A stretch of DNA of 64,000 bases from Pseudomonadota bacterium (GTDB lineage Bacteria; Pseudomonadota; Alphaproteobacteria; Acetobacterales; Acetobacteraceae): assembly GCA_021801255.1 (NCBI GenBank), contig JAJYYH010000003.1, positions 1-64,000 on the forward strand, given 5' to 3'. The first letter of the stretch is position 1, and the number at the start of each line of letters is the position of its first letter. This document shows, one piece after another, positions 1 to 7,838 of this stretch. The notes under the pieces are model-generated. The model ran no database searches, was not told where the DNA came from, and saw nothing but the letters and a program-made list of their open reading frames with translations. The position numbers and the translations under genes are program-made.

Positions 1-120
1 GCGTATCGCTTCAACCGCCGATACGACCTCGCCGCCATGATCCCGCGCCTCACCTGGGCCGCGGTGCGGACACCGCCAATGCCCTACCGCCTGCTTAAGT
101 TGGCTGAAAATCATGCGTAA
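1..120 (+). pseudogene. 3' end of an IS1595-family (ISXO2-like) transposase, cut by the window edge
   Basis: Frame 1 is open from the first base and encodes 39 residues ending at TAA (118-120). The residues FNRRYDLAAMIPRL and TPPMPYRLLKLAE match the conserved C-terminus of IS1595/ISXO2-like DDE transposases. Only the tail lies in the window, so it cannot be said whether the element is intact upstream. The 111 bases after it (121-231) are AT-richer than their surroundings and probably contain the IS end. I could not define a terminal inverted repeat. Confidence 0.75.
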
Positions 121-231
121 TCAGGAACCTTTATCTTCGCGCCGGTTGATTTAATATCCAAGAAAATGTTTTTGCTTATTTTTACAAAAAGAAGCGCTTT
201 CTATAGTCATTCAGAGTGTGCCAGGGCCGGA

Positions 232-2037
232 TTATGTCAGAGCCAGCGCCTGATCGAGATCGGCGATCAGGTCATCGGCGGATTCGAGGCCGATCGAGAG
301 GCGAATCACGTCCTCGCCGGCGCCCGCGGCCGCGCGCTGCTCCTCGTTGAGCTGACGATGGGTGGTTGAGGCGGGATGCAGGATCAGGCTCCTGGTGTCG
401 CCGATATTGGCGAGGTGGGAAAAGAGCCTCACTCCCTCCACCACCTTGACGCCGGCGGCGAAGCCGCCCTTGACGCCAAAAGTGAAGACCGCGCCCGCGC
501 CGCGCGGCAGGTATTTCTCGGCAAGCGCCCGATAGGGGCTTGCCGGCAGTCCGGCATAGGAGACCCAGGCGACGCGCGGGTCGGCGTCGAGAAACGCCGC
601 CACTTTCCGGGCGTTGGCGACATGGCGCTCCATGCGCACAGGCAGCGTCTCGGTGCCGGTGATGGTGAGGAAGGCGTGCAGCGGCGCCTGGGTCGGGCCG
701 AAATCGCGCAACGCCACCGCGCGCGCCTTGGTGGTGAAGGCGAAGTCGCCGAAATTCTCATAAAATTTCAGCCCGTGATAGGCCGGCTCCGGCGCCGTGA
801 GGGAGGGGAAGCGGTCGCCCGCCGCCCAGTCGAATTTGCCCGATTCGACGATGATCCCGCCCATCGCCTGGCCGTGGCCGGCAAGGAATTTGGTGGTCGA
901 GTGGCAGACGATATCCGCCCCCCATTCGATCGGGCGGCAGAGATAAGGGGTCGCCAGCGTGTTATCAACGATGAAGGGAATGCCCGCCTCATGGGCGACC
1001 TTCGCCACCGCTTCGAGATCGACGATGATGCCGCCGGGATTGGCGAGGCTCTCGACGAAAATCGCCTTGCAGCGTGGCGTCAGCGCGCGGCGGAAATTCT
1101 CCGGGTCGGTGGGATCGACGAAATGGCAGGTCCAGCCGAGACGCTTGAAGGAAAGCCCGAACTGAGTGAGCGAGCCGCCATAGAGGTTGCGCGAGGCGAG
1201 AAATTCATCACCGGGTTCGAGCAGGGTGAAAAAAATGAGAAACTGCGCGGCATGGCCGGAAGCGGCGGCCAGCGCCGCGCGGCCGCCTTCAAGACTGGCG
1301 ACACGCTCCTCCAGCACCGCGACCGTCGGGTTGGTGAGGCGAGAATAAATATAGCCGAAATTATGCAGGTTGAAGAGCGAAGCGGCGTGATCGACATCAT
1401 CGAAGACATAGGCCGTGGTCTGATAGATCGGCGTCGAGCGGGCCCCCGTGGTCGGATCGGGCGCGGCCCCGGCGTGGATGGCGCGGGTCTCAAAGCCATA
1501 GCTCGGGTTTTGTGCCGGCAGCGGGCGCGCCCTGGCCGCGCGGTCGTTGGGCGCGCGCGCCGGCTGGTTGCGAATGAGCCCGGAATTGACACCGCTCCAG
1601 GAAAGCTCGCCACCGAGGCGCCCGAACTCGATCTTCGGGCAGCGGTTCATGATCACCTCCAGCCCTGCCGCCTCGGCGCGACGAGCCGCCTCATCGTGCT
1701 GAATGCCCAGTTGCATCCATACCACCTTCGCGCCGATGGCGATCGCCTCCTCGACGATCGGGGGCACCTCGCGGGCATTGCGGAAGATCTCCACCATGTC
1801 GATGGGTTCGGGAATGTCGCCGAGCCGGGCATAGACCTTTTCGCCGAGCAGTTCACCTCCGGCCAAACCCGGATTGACCGGGATCACCCGGTAGCCTTTG
1901 CCCTGGAGGTATTTCATCACGAAATAGCTCGGCCGGTTCCAGTTGCTGGAGGCCCCGACCAGCGCGATGGTGCGCGTGATGGCGAGGATGCGGCGGATGG
2001 TGGCATCTGAATAGGGCAAGGGCGCGAGCAGGGTCAT
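232..2037 (-). CDS. CoA-binding domain fused to O-acetylhomoserine aminocarboxypropyltransferase (sulfhydrylase)
   Basis: A 601-residue protein with two domains. Residues 1 to about 150 form a Rossmann-like CoA-binding domain of the YccU type (IALVGASSNWNRPS, residues 24-37; VIPVNPG, 51-57; MNRCPKIEFGRL, 130-141). A Pro/Ala-rich linker of about 25 residues follows. From about residue 178 comes a Cys/Met-metabolism PLP enzyme (YGFETRAIHAGAAPDP; PLP lysine K383 in HSTTKFLAGHG). The enzyme domain would make homocysteine from O-acetylhomoserine and sulfide in the cytoplasm. In many proteobacteria the two parts are separate adjacent genes; here they are one open frame. A GGAGG lies 10 bases before the ATG. 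The enzyme assignment is strong. The role of the CoA domain is unknown. Confidence 0.9.
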   Translation of the reverse strand: MTLLAPLPYSDATIRRILAITRTIALVGASSNWNRPSYFVMKYLQGKGYRVIPVNPGLAGGELLGEKVYARLGDIPEPIDMVEIFRNAREVPPIVEEAIAIGAKVVWMQLGIQHDEAARRAEAAGLEVIMNRCPKIEFGRLGGELSWSGVNSGLIRNQPARAPNDRAARARPLPAQNPSYGFETRAIHAGAAPDPTTGARSTPIYQTTAYVFDDVDHAASLFNLHNFGYIYSRLTNPTVAVLEERVASLEGGRAALAAASGHAAQFLIFFTLLEPGDEFLASRNLYGGSLTQFGLSFKRLGWTCHFVDPTDPENFRRALTPRCKAIFVESLANPGGIIVDLEAVAKVAHEAGIPFIVDNTLATPYLCRPIEWGADIVCHSTTKFLAGHGQAMGGIIVESGKFDWAAGDRFPSLTAPEPAYHGLKFYENFGDFAFTTKARAVALRDFGPTQAPLHAFLTITGTETLPVRMERHVANARKVAAFLDADPRVAWVSYAGLPASPYRALAEKYLPRGAGAVFTFGVKGGFAAGVKVVEGVRLFSHLANIGDTRSLILHPASTTHRQLNEEQRAAAGAGEDVIRLSIGLESADDLIADLDQALALT

Positions 2038-2260
2038 GGGCGGGTCGTCCTCCGGGAGCGGTCGTGCGGCATGATACCAGCCAGGGACGGCGGCGCTACC
2101 CGACCGAGAGCGGCGGCCTCGGGGTGCGCATCATTGGCAGCGGCAGCGCCCCCAGACCCGCATCGCGGGCGATGGCGTGACCCTCGGGAACCGGGGTGCC
2201 GCGGATGTGATTACGACGGGCGTGCCCGCCAAAAAGACCAAAAAGGAAGGAACCATACGG

Positions 2261-2869
2261 TCAAGCCTGGTGCCGGGCGAACGCGTCCTCGACATCGCGC
2301 AGCTGGTCCTTGCCAAAGAACATCTCGTTGCCGACGAAGAAGGTCGGGGCTCCGAAAGTGCCGCGGGCCACCGATGCCTCGGTGTTGCGCAGCAGCTCCT
2401 GCTTCACCTCGGGGGACTGGGCGCGCGCGAGCAGGCGTCCGGCGTCGAGGCCGTTCCCCGCGAGGACCGCGCGGATCACCTCCGGCTCGTCCATCTTCTT
2501 CGGCTCGCACCACATGTTGTGGAAGATCACCTCGACGTAGTGTTCGAAACAGCCTTCATGCCGGGCCGCAACGGCGCCGCGCATAAGCGTGAGCGTGTTC
2601 ACCGGGAAATGCGGGTTCCGGCGAAAATCGGTGATGCCATGCCGCGCCAGGAAGCGCCGCGTCTCCAAGTCCATGAAGGCGCGCTTGCTGGGGACGTTTG
2701 CGAAGGCCTCGGCCGGAGATCGGTTGCCCGTCGCCTTGAAGACGCCGCCGAGCAGGATCGGCACGTAACGGAAGCGCGCCGCGGTGCGCTGCTGGATCAT
2801 GGGGATCACCCGGTGGGCGAGGTAGGCGTTCGGGCTGCCGACGTCGAAGTGAAACTCGATCTCGTCCAT
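2261..2869 (-). CDS. 2-hydroxychromene-2-carboxylate isomerase-like protein (DsbA/kappa-GST fold)
   Basis: A 202-residue thioredoxin-fold protein of the HCCA isomerase family. It opens with MDEIEFHFDVGSPNAYLAHR, which contains the catalytic-type serine of the family. It ends with the conserved GTFGAPTFFVGNEMFFGKDQL segment before the final helix. Such enzymes use glutathione and act in aromatic or xenobiotic breakdown; the real substrate is unknown. The ATG at 2869 is chosen over an upstream in-frame start at 3022 because homology begins there and because the upstream residues read through a different gene's remnant and element DNA. It starts one base after the stop of the interrupted SDR gene, so it was the second gene of that operon. 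The inserted element has probably cut it off from its native promoter. Confidence 0.85.
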   Translation of the reverse strand: MDEIEFHFDVGSPNAYLAHRVIPMIQQRTAARFRYVPILLGGVFKATGNRSPAEAFANVPSKRAFMDLETRRFLARHGITDFRRNPHFPVNTLTLMRGAVAARHEGCFEHYVEVIFHNMWCEPKKMDEPEVIRAVLAGNGLDAGRLLARAQSPEVKQELLRNTEASVARGTFGAPTFFVGNEMFFGKDQLRDVEDAFARHQA

Positions 2870-2870
2870 C

Positions 2871-2944
2871 TCACCAGGTCTCCCCGTAGGGCCGCAGGTC
2901 CAGCTCATGGGTCCAGGCGTCGCGCGGCTGCATGTGCATCTGCC
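2871..2944 (-). pseudogene. 3' remnant of the SDR gene interrupted by the integrated element
   Basis: In the frame ending at TGA (2871-2873) this strip encodes QMHMQPRDAWTHELDLRP and then YGETW. That is a typical C-terminal tail of SDR oxidoreductases paired with HCCA isomerases (PRDAWTHELDLRP). It has no start codon of its own that would give a functional protein. Joined to codon 223 of the SDR fragment at 9297-9965 it gives one uninterrupted 245-codon gene, so the two are halves of one gene separated by 6.35 kb. Confidence 0.85.
2940..2944. repeat. Left copy of the 5-bp core repeat CTGCC (attL side)
   Basis: CTGCC here and at 9297-9301 flank the element. On the minus strand it reads GGCAG, the end of the TGG CAG (Trp-Gln) codons of the SDR gene. 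Deleting the element plus one copy restores the frame exactly, so this is the recombination overlap or target duplication. Confidence 0.75.
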
Positions 2945-2958
2945 GAACCTGTTTCCGG

Positions 2959-2973
2959 CACTGTTTGACAGTG
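2959..2973. repeat. Inverted repeat CACTGT-TTG-ACAGTG at the left end of the element
   Basis: A perfect 6-bp inverted repeat with a 3-base centre, 15 bases inside the left boundary and upstream of the integrase gene. It is followed by TTTACAAC (2975-2982), an octamer that recurs in the same orientation at the right end (9270-9277). Either could bind the integrase, an excisionase or a repressor; the role is inferred from position only. Confidence 0.5.
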
Positions 2974-3033
2974 TTTTACAACCCATAGGAACTGGCTGAA
3001 ACTCTAACGATAGCATCCGCACTCGTTCCGTTG

Positions 3034-3051
3034 CGTCCCGTCACGTCCGGC
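3034..3051 (+). repeat. Left 18-bp subterminal direct repeat (candidate integrase arm site)
   Basis: CGTCCCGTCACGTCCGGC matches 9161-9178 in 17 of 18 bases and in the same orientation. Upstream at 3002-3009 is CTCTAACG, also repeated before the right copy (9119-9126), and downstream both sides have GTGTAGC. The repeat lies just before the integrase gene, as arm-type sites often do. An alternative is that these repeats mark an older or nested att site. Confidence 0.6.
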
Positions 3052-3088
3052 GCTAGAGTGTAGCATCATGCATAGCGAAGGTGCTGCC

Positions 3089-4321
3089 ATGGCTGGCAAG
3101 CTGAACACCCTTTCCATCAAGCGGATCACGAAGCCCGGCAACTATTGCGACGGCGGCGCCTTATACCTTCGGGTAGCGCCGAGCGGTGCGAAAAGCTGGT
3201 GCTACAGGTTCAAGAAGCGCGATCCGCTCACCGGCAAGGATAAGCAAACCTGGCTGGGCCTTGGCTCGCTCGAACTGGTGACGTTGGCCGAAGCGCGAGC
3301 GCGATGCTTGGAACTGCGCCGGCTGCTGCGCCAAGGGGGTGATCCGCTCGGCGCTGAACGCGCCAGGCGAGCCGGCCATGCTGGCGGCAGGGCGTTCGCC
3401 GAAGTGATGGCGCTCTACATCGACGCGCACAAGGCCGGCTGGCGCTCGGAAAAACACGGCCGCCAGTGGCAAACATCGCTTGAACTGCACGCCGCCAGGC
3501 TGCTGCCGCTATCCGTGGCCGCGATCGATACCAGCGCCGTGCTCGCCGTGCTGCGGCCGCTATGGAATGAGAAAACCGAGACGGCGAGCCGCCTGCGCGG
3601 CCGGATCGAGAACGTCATCGCCTTCGCGACGGCGCGCGGCTGGCGCGTTGGCGAGAACCCAGCACGCTGGCGCGGGCACTTGGATAGGCTGTTGCTGGCG
3701 AAGGCCAAGGTTGCCGCTGTAGAGCATCATCCCGCCGTGCCGTGGCAGGATATAGGCGCCGTCATGGCAAGGCTGGCCGAGAGCAAGGGCACGGCTGCCA
3801 GGTGCCTGCAATTCGCGATCCTGACGGCTGCTCGAAGCGGTGAAGCGCGCGGCGCCAGGTGGAATGAGATCGATCTCGACGCCGGCCTATGGACGGTTCC
3901 GGCCAGCCGCATGAAGGCCGGCCGCGAGCATAGGGTGCCGCTTTCCGCGCCGGCGCTGGCGATCCTGGCCGAGATGCTGCCGCTCAAGCGGCGGCCTGAC
4001 GGGTTGGTATTCCCCGGCGGCCGGCCTGGCGCGCTGCTGAGTGACGTGGCGCTGAGCAAGGCGTTGCGCGCTGCCGGCGGCGGTGATGCCACGGTTCACG
4101 GCATGAGATCGAGTTTCCGCGACTGGTGCGCCGAGGCGACGGCATACCCGCGCGAGATCGCCGAGGCCGCGCTCGCACACTCGAACCCCGACAAGACGGA
4201 AGCGGCCTATCTGCGCGGCGATGCGCTCGATAAGCGCCGCTTGCTGATGGCCGCATGGGGTGAACACTGCCTGAGATCGCCAGACGCCACGGCGGCCATC
4301 GTGCCGCTGCGCCGCGCCTGA
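3089..4321 (+). CDS. int: Tyrosine-type site-specific integrase, P4 family
   Basis: A 410-residue integrase that would insert and excise this element. The N-terminus (KLNTLSIKRITKPGNYCDGG, then LYLRVAPSGAKSWCYRF) is the DUF4102-type arm-binding domain of P4-like integrases. A SAM-like core-binding region follows, then the catalytic domain with the arginine in TAARSGEARGARW, the HxxR motif in HGMRSSFRDW, a histidine in ALAHSNPDKTEAAYLRGD and the nucleophilic tyrosine in AAYLRGD. The ATG at 3089 has GAAGG seven bases upstream and starts at family homology; an ATG at 3068 would add seven residues. It lies just inside the left subterminal repeats. P4-family integrases usually target tRNA ends, whereas this site is inside a protein gene. 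Confidence 0.93.
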   Translation: MAGKLNTLSIKRITKPGNYCDGGALYLRVAPSGAKSWCYRFKKRDPLTGKDKQTWLGLGSLELVTLAEARARCLELRRLLRQGGDPLGAERARRAGHAGGRAFAEVMALYIDAHKAGWRSEKHGRQWQTSLELHAARLLPLSVAAIDTSAVLAVLRPLWNEKTETASRLRGRIENVIAFATARGWRVGENPARWRGHLDRLLLAKAKVAAVEHHPAVPWQDIGAVMARLAESKGTAARCLQFAILTAARSGEARGARWNEIDLDAGLWTVPASRMKAGREHRVPLSAPALAILAEMLPLKRRPDGLVFPGGRPGALLSDVALSKALRAAGGGDATVHGMRSSFRDWCAEATAYPREIAEAALAHSNPDKTEAAYLRGDALDKRRLLMAAWGEHCLRSPDATAAIVPLRRA

Positions 4322-4594
4322 AACGAGACGGCCAGGGAAGCGCCTGACACGCGCAACCCCGGCCTAAACCCGAACCCATGGGGGACGCCATGGCTGAGCC
4401 TGATCCGAGACATACCGCGCCGGCGCATAGGCGCAACCCTGGCCTGAGCCGCCAATGCCGCACGCTCGCGTCGGAAGCGCCTGATCCGCGCCTGATATTT
4501 TCAGGTATATCAGTTGATTACGTCATACTATCCAACAATCGCATGAACATGGCATTGTAAGGCGTTGTTCACAGAATGAGATGGGACAGTTTCC
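4322..4594. other. Intergenic region between integrase and AlpA-like gene
   Basis: These 273 bases have no convincing gene. The end (about 4490-4560) is clearly AT-richer than the rest of the element and has short self-complementary runs (CTGATATTTTCAGG and GTATATCAG). It probably contains the promoter and operator for the AlpA/primase operon. A 60-residue open frame here shows no family features. Confidence 0.4.
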
Positions 4595-4813
4595 ATGGAA
4601 CCATACGCCTTAACCGTTGCGGAAGCGGTTCGCTTTTCCGGCATCGCGCGGACGCGGCTCTACATGCTTGCCAGTGAAGGCCGCATCGAACTGAAGAAGT
4701 GCGGCTGGCGAACGATCGTTCTTGCCGATGATCTCAAGCGGCTGCTCGAAACCCTGCCGGCGGCTGATATCCACTTGACGCCGCACCGCGCCGCGCCGGC
4801 CGATGCCGCATAA
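4595..4813 (+). CDS. AlpA-like / excisionase-type helix-turn-helix protein
   Basis: A 72-residue protein with a MerR/AlpA-type winged helix: LTVAEAVRFSGIARTRLYML is the helix-turn-helix, and GRIELKKCGWRTIVLADDLKR is the wing and following helix. AlpA-family proteins regulate integrase or act as recombination directionality factors, and they normally sit between integrase and replication genes, as here. It could be an activator, a repressor or an Xis; the sequence does not decide. The C-terminal 15 residues are Pro/Ala-rich and probably disordered. Confidence 0.75.
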   Translation: MEPYALTVAEAVRFSGIARTRLYMLASEGRIELKKCGWRTIVLADDLKRLLETLPAADIHLTPHRAAPADAA

Positions 4814-4831
4814 ACCCCTGAAAACCCACAG

Positions 4832-4865
4832 AAAAAACCCGCCAAGCGCTTGCGACGCCGGCGGG
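4832..4865 (-). terminator. Rho-independent terminator-like hairpin reading on the minus strand
   Basis: On the minus strand CCCGCC (4865-4860) and GGCGGG (4843-4838) form a 6-bp GC stem, followed at once by six T residues (4837-4832). On the plus strand no T-run follows, so it points leftward. No minus-strand protein gene is nearby, which suggests a short antisense transcript from the primase leader ends here. The inner loop also holds AAGCGCTT, a perfect palindrome. Confidence 0.5.
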
Positions 4866-4881
4866 CTGAAAGGCACTGAAT

Positions 4882-5775
4882 ATGCAAACCAAAATCTATC
4901 CCGCACCAGCCGCGCCGTCAACAAAAATTGACGGCGGTGATCTCGCCGCCCGGCTCGGCCTGCATCGCGCGGGCCGGGGATGGCGGGGGGACTGTCCGCT
5001 TTGCGGCTATCGCGGCTCGCTCGCGCTCGACGTTCGCGGCAACCAGCATTTAATCTGGTGCTCGAACTGCGCCGATCGCGCTGGCCTTGCGCGGCTGTTG
5101 CGTGCCGAAGGCGTGCCGCACGTGCCACCCCCTGCCGAGCGCCTGCCGCGCGCCGCACCGGACGCCACGGCCAGGATCGCCCGCGCTGCCGCGATATGGC
5201 GCGGCGCGGAACCGATCGAACCCGGCTCGCCTGCGGCTAAGTATCTGGAAAATAGGCGTATTTCCCACGCCATGAACTCGGCCGCCTTGCGCTGGCGTCC
5301 CGACGTGCCGCACCCTGCCGGCGGCCGGCGCATCGCACTGCTCGCCGCAGTCACCGCACCGGATGGCAGTTTCGCAGGCGTGCAGCGGGTTTTCGTGAAA
5401 CCGGACGGCCGAAAAGCCGATATCGAACCCGCGAAGGCATCCCTCGGCGTTGTCGCCGGTGGCGCTTGCCGGCTCGCCGATCCCGAAGGTGGCGCGCTGG
5501 TGATCGGCGAAGGCGTCGAAACGTCCGCCGCCGCTGGCGCGATCCTTGGCCTTCCCGCATGGTCCGCGATCAGCGCCGGCAATCTCGGCCGATCGCTGAT
5601 CCTGCCACCGGCAATTCGCAGCGTCGTCATCGCCGTCGATCACGATATGGCCGGCCAGGCGGCGGCTCGGGAAGCGTGGCGGCGATGGACACGCGAAGGC
5701 CGGCATGTGCGGCTCGCAACGCCGAGGAAAGCCGGATCGGATTTCGCTGATCTCGCGATGGGGGGTGTGCGATGA
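4882..5775 (+). CDS. Zinc-finger and Toprim-domain primase-like replication protein
   Basis: A 297-residue protein. A CHC2-type zinc-binding region is seen at residues 38-63 (CPLCGY, then WCSNCADRAG). A middle region of the DUF7146 type follows (EPGSPAAKYLENRRI, with the downstream RIALLAAVTAPDG and QRVFVKPDGRKA). A Toprim fold closes the protein, with the acidic glutamate in ALVIGEGVETSAAA and the DxD-like motif in VVIAVDHDMAGQAAA. Such proteins prime DNA replication of phages, satellites and plasmids. It overlaps the helicase-like gene by four bases (ATGA), which implies coupled translation. The zinc finger is close to the N-terminus after a 35-residue variable lead. Confidence 0.85.
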   Translation: MQTKIYPAPAAPSTKIDGGDLAARLGLHRAGRGWRGDCPLCGYRGSLALDVRGNQHLIWCSNCADRAGLARLLRAEGVPHVPPPAERLPRAAPDATARIARAAAIWRGAEPIEPGSPAAKYLENRRISHAMNSAALRWRPDVPHPAGGRRIALLAAVTAPDGSFAGVQRVFVKPDGRKADIEPAKASLGVVAGGACRLADPEGGALVIGEGVETSAAAGAILGLPAWSAISAGNLGRSLILPPAIRSVVIAVDHDMAGQAAAREAWRRWTREGRHVRLATPRKAGSDFADLAMGGVR

Positions 5776-7838
5776 ACCCGCAAACCCCCCGCGCCGCGCT
5801 GGCCGGCATCAAACGCCTTGAGCCGTCCGAGACGCTGCCGGGCGTCAAAGCTGTTGATCCGCCGGCCGTCGTTCTCGACGCGCTCGAAGCCGATGCCGCG
5901 CCGTTCACGATCGCCGCTGCGCCGCCTGATCCGCTCGCCGATCTCGCCGAGCGCGCAAAGGCCGATCCGGCGGCTGCGTTCTCTGATGACGTGATCGAAG
6001 CGCTCGCCGAACTGCGCGCCGAAGATCGCGGACGGTTCGAAGCCATCCGCGCCGCTCTCAAGCGGGCCGGCATCCGCGTTACCGCGCTCGATCCGCTGAT
6101 CTGCACGGCGGCGGGTGATGAAGGCGCGCGCCAGACTCAAGCCGATCTTCTGATCGAGATCGCGGCCGAGGCCGAGCTTTTCCATGATCGTGACAAACGC
6201 GCGTTTGCCGATATTCGCGTTGGCGACGTTCGCGAAACGTGGCCGGTGAAATCGACAGGATTTCGGCGATGGCTCGGCCGAGCGTTCTACAAAAAGCACG
6301 GCGGCGCGCCGAACTCGGACGCTATGGCATCCGCGATCGCGGTGCTCGAAGCCAAGGCACACTATGACGCGCCTGAACGGCCGATTTTCCTTCGCGTTGG
6401 CGAGCACGATAGCCGCTTATATCTCGATCTCTGCAATGATGCGTGGCAGGCGATCGAGATCGATGCCGCCGGCTGGCGCGTAGTTTCCGAGCCGCCTTGC
6501 CGGTTCCGCCGCGCGCCGGGGATGCTGCCGTTGCCGGAACCGGCGCGCGGCGGAACGCTGAACTCGCTACGCGAGTTGCTGAATATCAGCACGGATCAGC
6601 AATTTACCCTTTCCGTAGCGTGGCTGCTGGCGACGTTCCGGCCGTCCGGGCCGTATCCCGTGCTTATCGTCTCTGGCGAGCACGGATCGGCGAAAATGTC
6701 GTTCGTGAGCACCTTGCGCGCGATGATCGATCCCAACAGCACGCCGATGCGCTCGACGCCGCGCGAGGATCGCGATTTGTTCGTTAGCGCGACAAATGCT
6801 CACGTTCTCGCCTTCGACAATCTGAGCGGACTGCCGGGTTGGCTTTCGGATGCCTTATGCCGTCTCTCTACCGGCGGCGGATTCAGCACGCGGCAGTTAT
6901 ACAGTGACGCGGATGAAATTTTGTTCGACGCGATGCGGCCAATTGCACTGAACGGCATCGAGGATATCGTGAGCCGGCCTGATCTCGCGGATCGCGGCCT
7001 TTTCTTGGCGCTCGCGGCGATCCTGGAAGCTGATAGGAAAACCGACAAAGGGATGCGCGCCGCGATCGAGACGGCGCGGCCGGCAATCCTTGGCGCGCTT
7101 CTCGATGCCGTCTCGCGCGGCCTGCGGCGGCTGCCTGGCTTGACGCTGCCGGCGCTGCCAAGGATGGCCGATTTCGCGGTTTGGGCCTCGGCCTGCGGCG
7201 ATGGCGCGCTTTGGCCGGAAGGCGGCTTCCTGCTGGCGTTCAATGCGAACCGCGCCGCCGCGATCGGCGACGTGATCGAAGCGGACGCCGTTGCTTCCGC
7301 GGTGGTGAAGCTGATGGCCGATGCGGCGGAATGGACTGGCACCGCCGGCATGCTACGCCAGCGGCTCGGCGAGATCGCCGGCGAGGCCGCCGCCAAGGCT
7401 CGAACCTGGCCGGGTAACGATCGAGCACTCGCGGGAAAGTTGCGCCGGATCGCGCCTTTTCTGCGCTCGCCGAGCGTCGGGATCGAGGCGATTCCCGGCC
7501 GGAACCACGGCGGGCGGTATATCCACCTTCGCCGTTCCCCTACAGTAGGGAATTTTGCGTCACTTGCGTCACTTGCGTCACAGGAACAAAAAAACTGCGG
7601 GAATCCGCCAGTTTCCGGCGGCTCAAGCCGTGACGCAAAGCGTGACGCAAATCTGGCTGGTGACGCAAACGGCTTCGGCCGTGACGCAAACGGTGACGCA
7701 AACCCGCCGCCTGATCCAGTTTGCGTCACGGATAAGCCATTGGAAACATTGGCTGGTGACGCAAGTGACGCAAATGACGCAAATTCCCCTACCTTTCCGA
7801 CGCCGGAAAGCACGCATACCCGTCGGGGGGTAGTATGA
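5772..7838 (+). CDS. Helicase-like ATPase of mobile elements, with an iteron cluster inside its 3' end
   Basis: A 688-residue protein. The central part is the ATP-binding domain found beside Toprim primases in alphaproteobacterial mobile elements: ISTDQQFTLSVAWLLATFRP, the P-loop-like SGEHGSAKMSFVSTLRA, then LAFDNLSGLPGWLSDALCRL, STGGGFSTRQLYSDADE and ALNGIEDIVSRPDLADR. In the P-loop the residue after lysine is methionine (GSAKMS), where family members usually have Ser or Thr; this may weaken nucleotide binding. Residues after about 595 are low-complexity (SLASLAS, DANGDAN, DASDANDAN) because they are encoded by repeated TGACGCAA octamers. It is probably the replicative helicase or initiator of the element. 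The DNA itself may be its own origin. Confidence 0.8.
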   Translation: MNPQTPRAALAGIKRLEPSETLPGVKAVDPPAVVLDALEADAAPFTIAAAPPDPLADLAERAKADPAAAFSDDVIEALAELRAEDRGRFEAIRAALKRAGIRVTALDPLICTAAGDEGARQTQADLLIEIAAEAELFHDRDKRAFADIRVGDVRETWPVKSTGFRRWLGRAFYKKHGGAPNSDAMASAIAVLEAKAHYDAPERPIFLRVGEHDSRLYLDLCNDAWQAIEIDAAGWRVVSEPPCRFRRAPGMLPLPEPARGGTLNSLRELLNISTDQQFTLSVAWLLATFRPSGPYPVLIVSGEHGSAKMSFVSTLRAMIDPNSTPMRSTPREDRDLFVSATNAHVLAFDNLSGLPGWLSDALCRLSTGGGFSTRQLYSDADEILFDAMRPIALNGIEDIVSRPDLADRGLFLALAAILEADRKTDKGMRAAIETARPAILGALLDAVSRGLRRLPGLTLPALPRMADFAVWASACGDGALWPEGGFLLAFNANRAAAIGDVIEADAVASAVVKLMADAAEWTGTAGMLRQRLGEIAGEAAAKARTWPGNDRALAGKLRRIAPFLRSPSVGIEAIPGRNHGGRYIHLRRSPTVGNFASLASLASQEQKNCGNPPVSGGSSRDAKRDANLAGDANGFGRDANGDANPPPDPVCVTDKPLETLAGDASDANDANSPTFPTPESTHTRRGVV
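7544..7794. repeat. Cluster of twelve TGACGCAA/TTGCGTCA octamers: candidate iteron replication origin
   Basis: TTGCGTCA starts at 7555, 7564, 7573 and 7721. TGACGCAA starts at 7631, 7643, 7661, 7682, 7694, 7757, 7766 and 7775. The first three and last three are spaced exactly 9 bp apart and oppose each other, so 7544-7580 and 7757-7794 form a near-perfect long inverted repeat that also includes GTAGGG/CCCCTAC at the outer edges. The cluster lies in the 3' end of the ATPase gene, where the reading frame tolerates it as low-complexity sequence. Repeats of this density beside primase and helicase genes are typical of iteron origins bound by an initiator. The origin role is inference. Confidence 0.8.

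Noticed and set aside
376-2010. Long plus-strand open frame of 544 residues
   Set aside because: It is antisense to the CoA-binding/sulfhydrylase fusion; its Arg-rich, motif-free translation is a GC-rich codon shadow.
2131-2316. Small minus-strand gene between the fusion and isomerase genes
   Set aside because: No ribosome site, no recognised motif, and it overlaps the isomerase 3' end in another phase.
7544-7794. CRISPR array
   Set aside because: Repeats are only 8 bp, occur in both orientations and have very short, irregular spacers; no cas genes are present.
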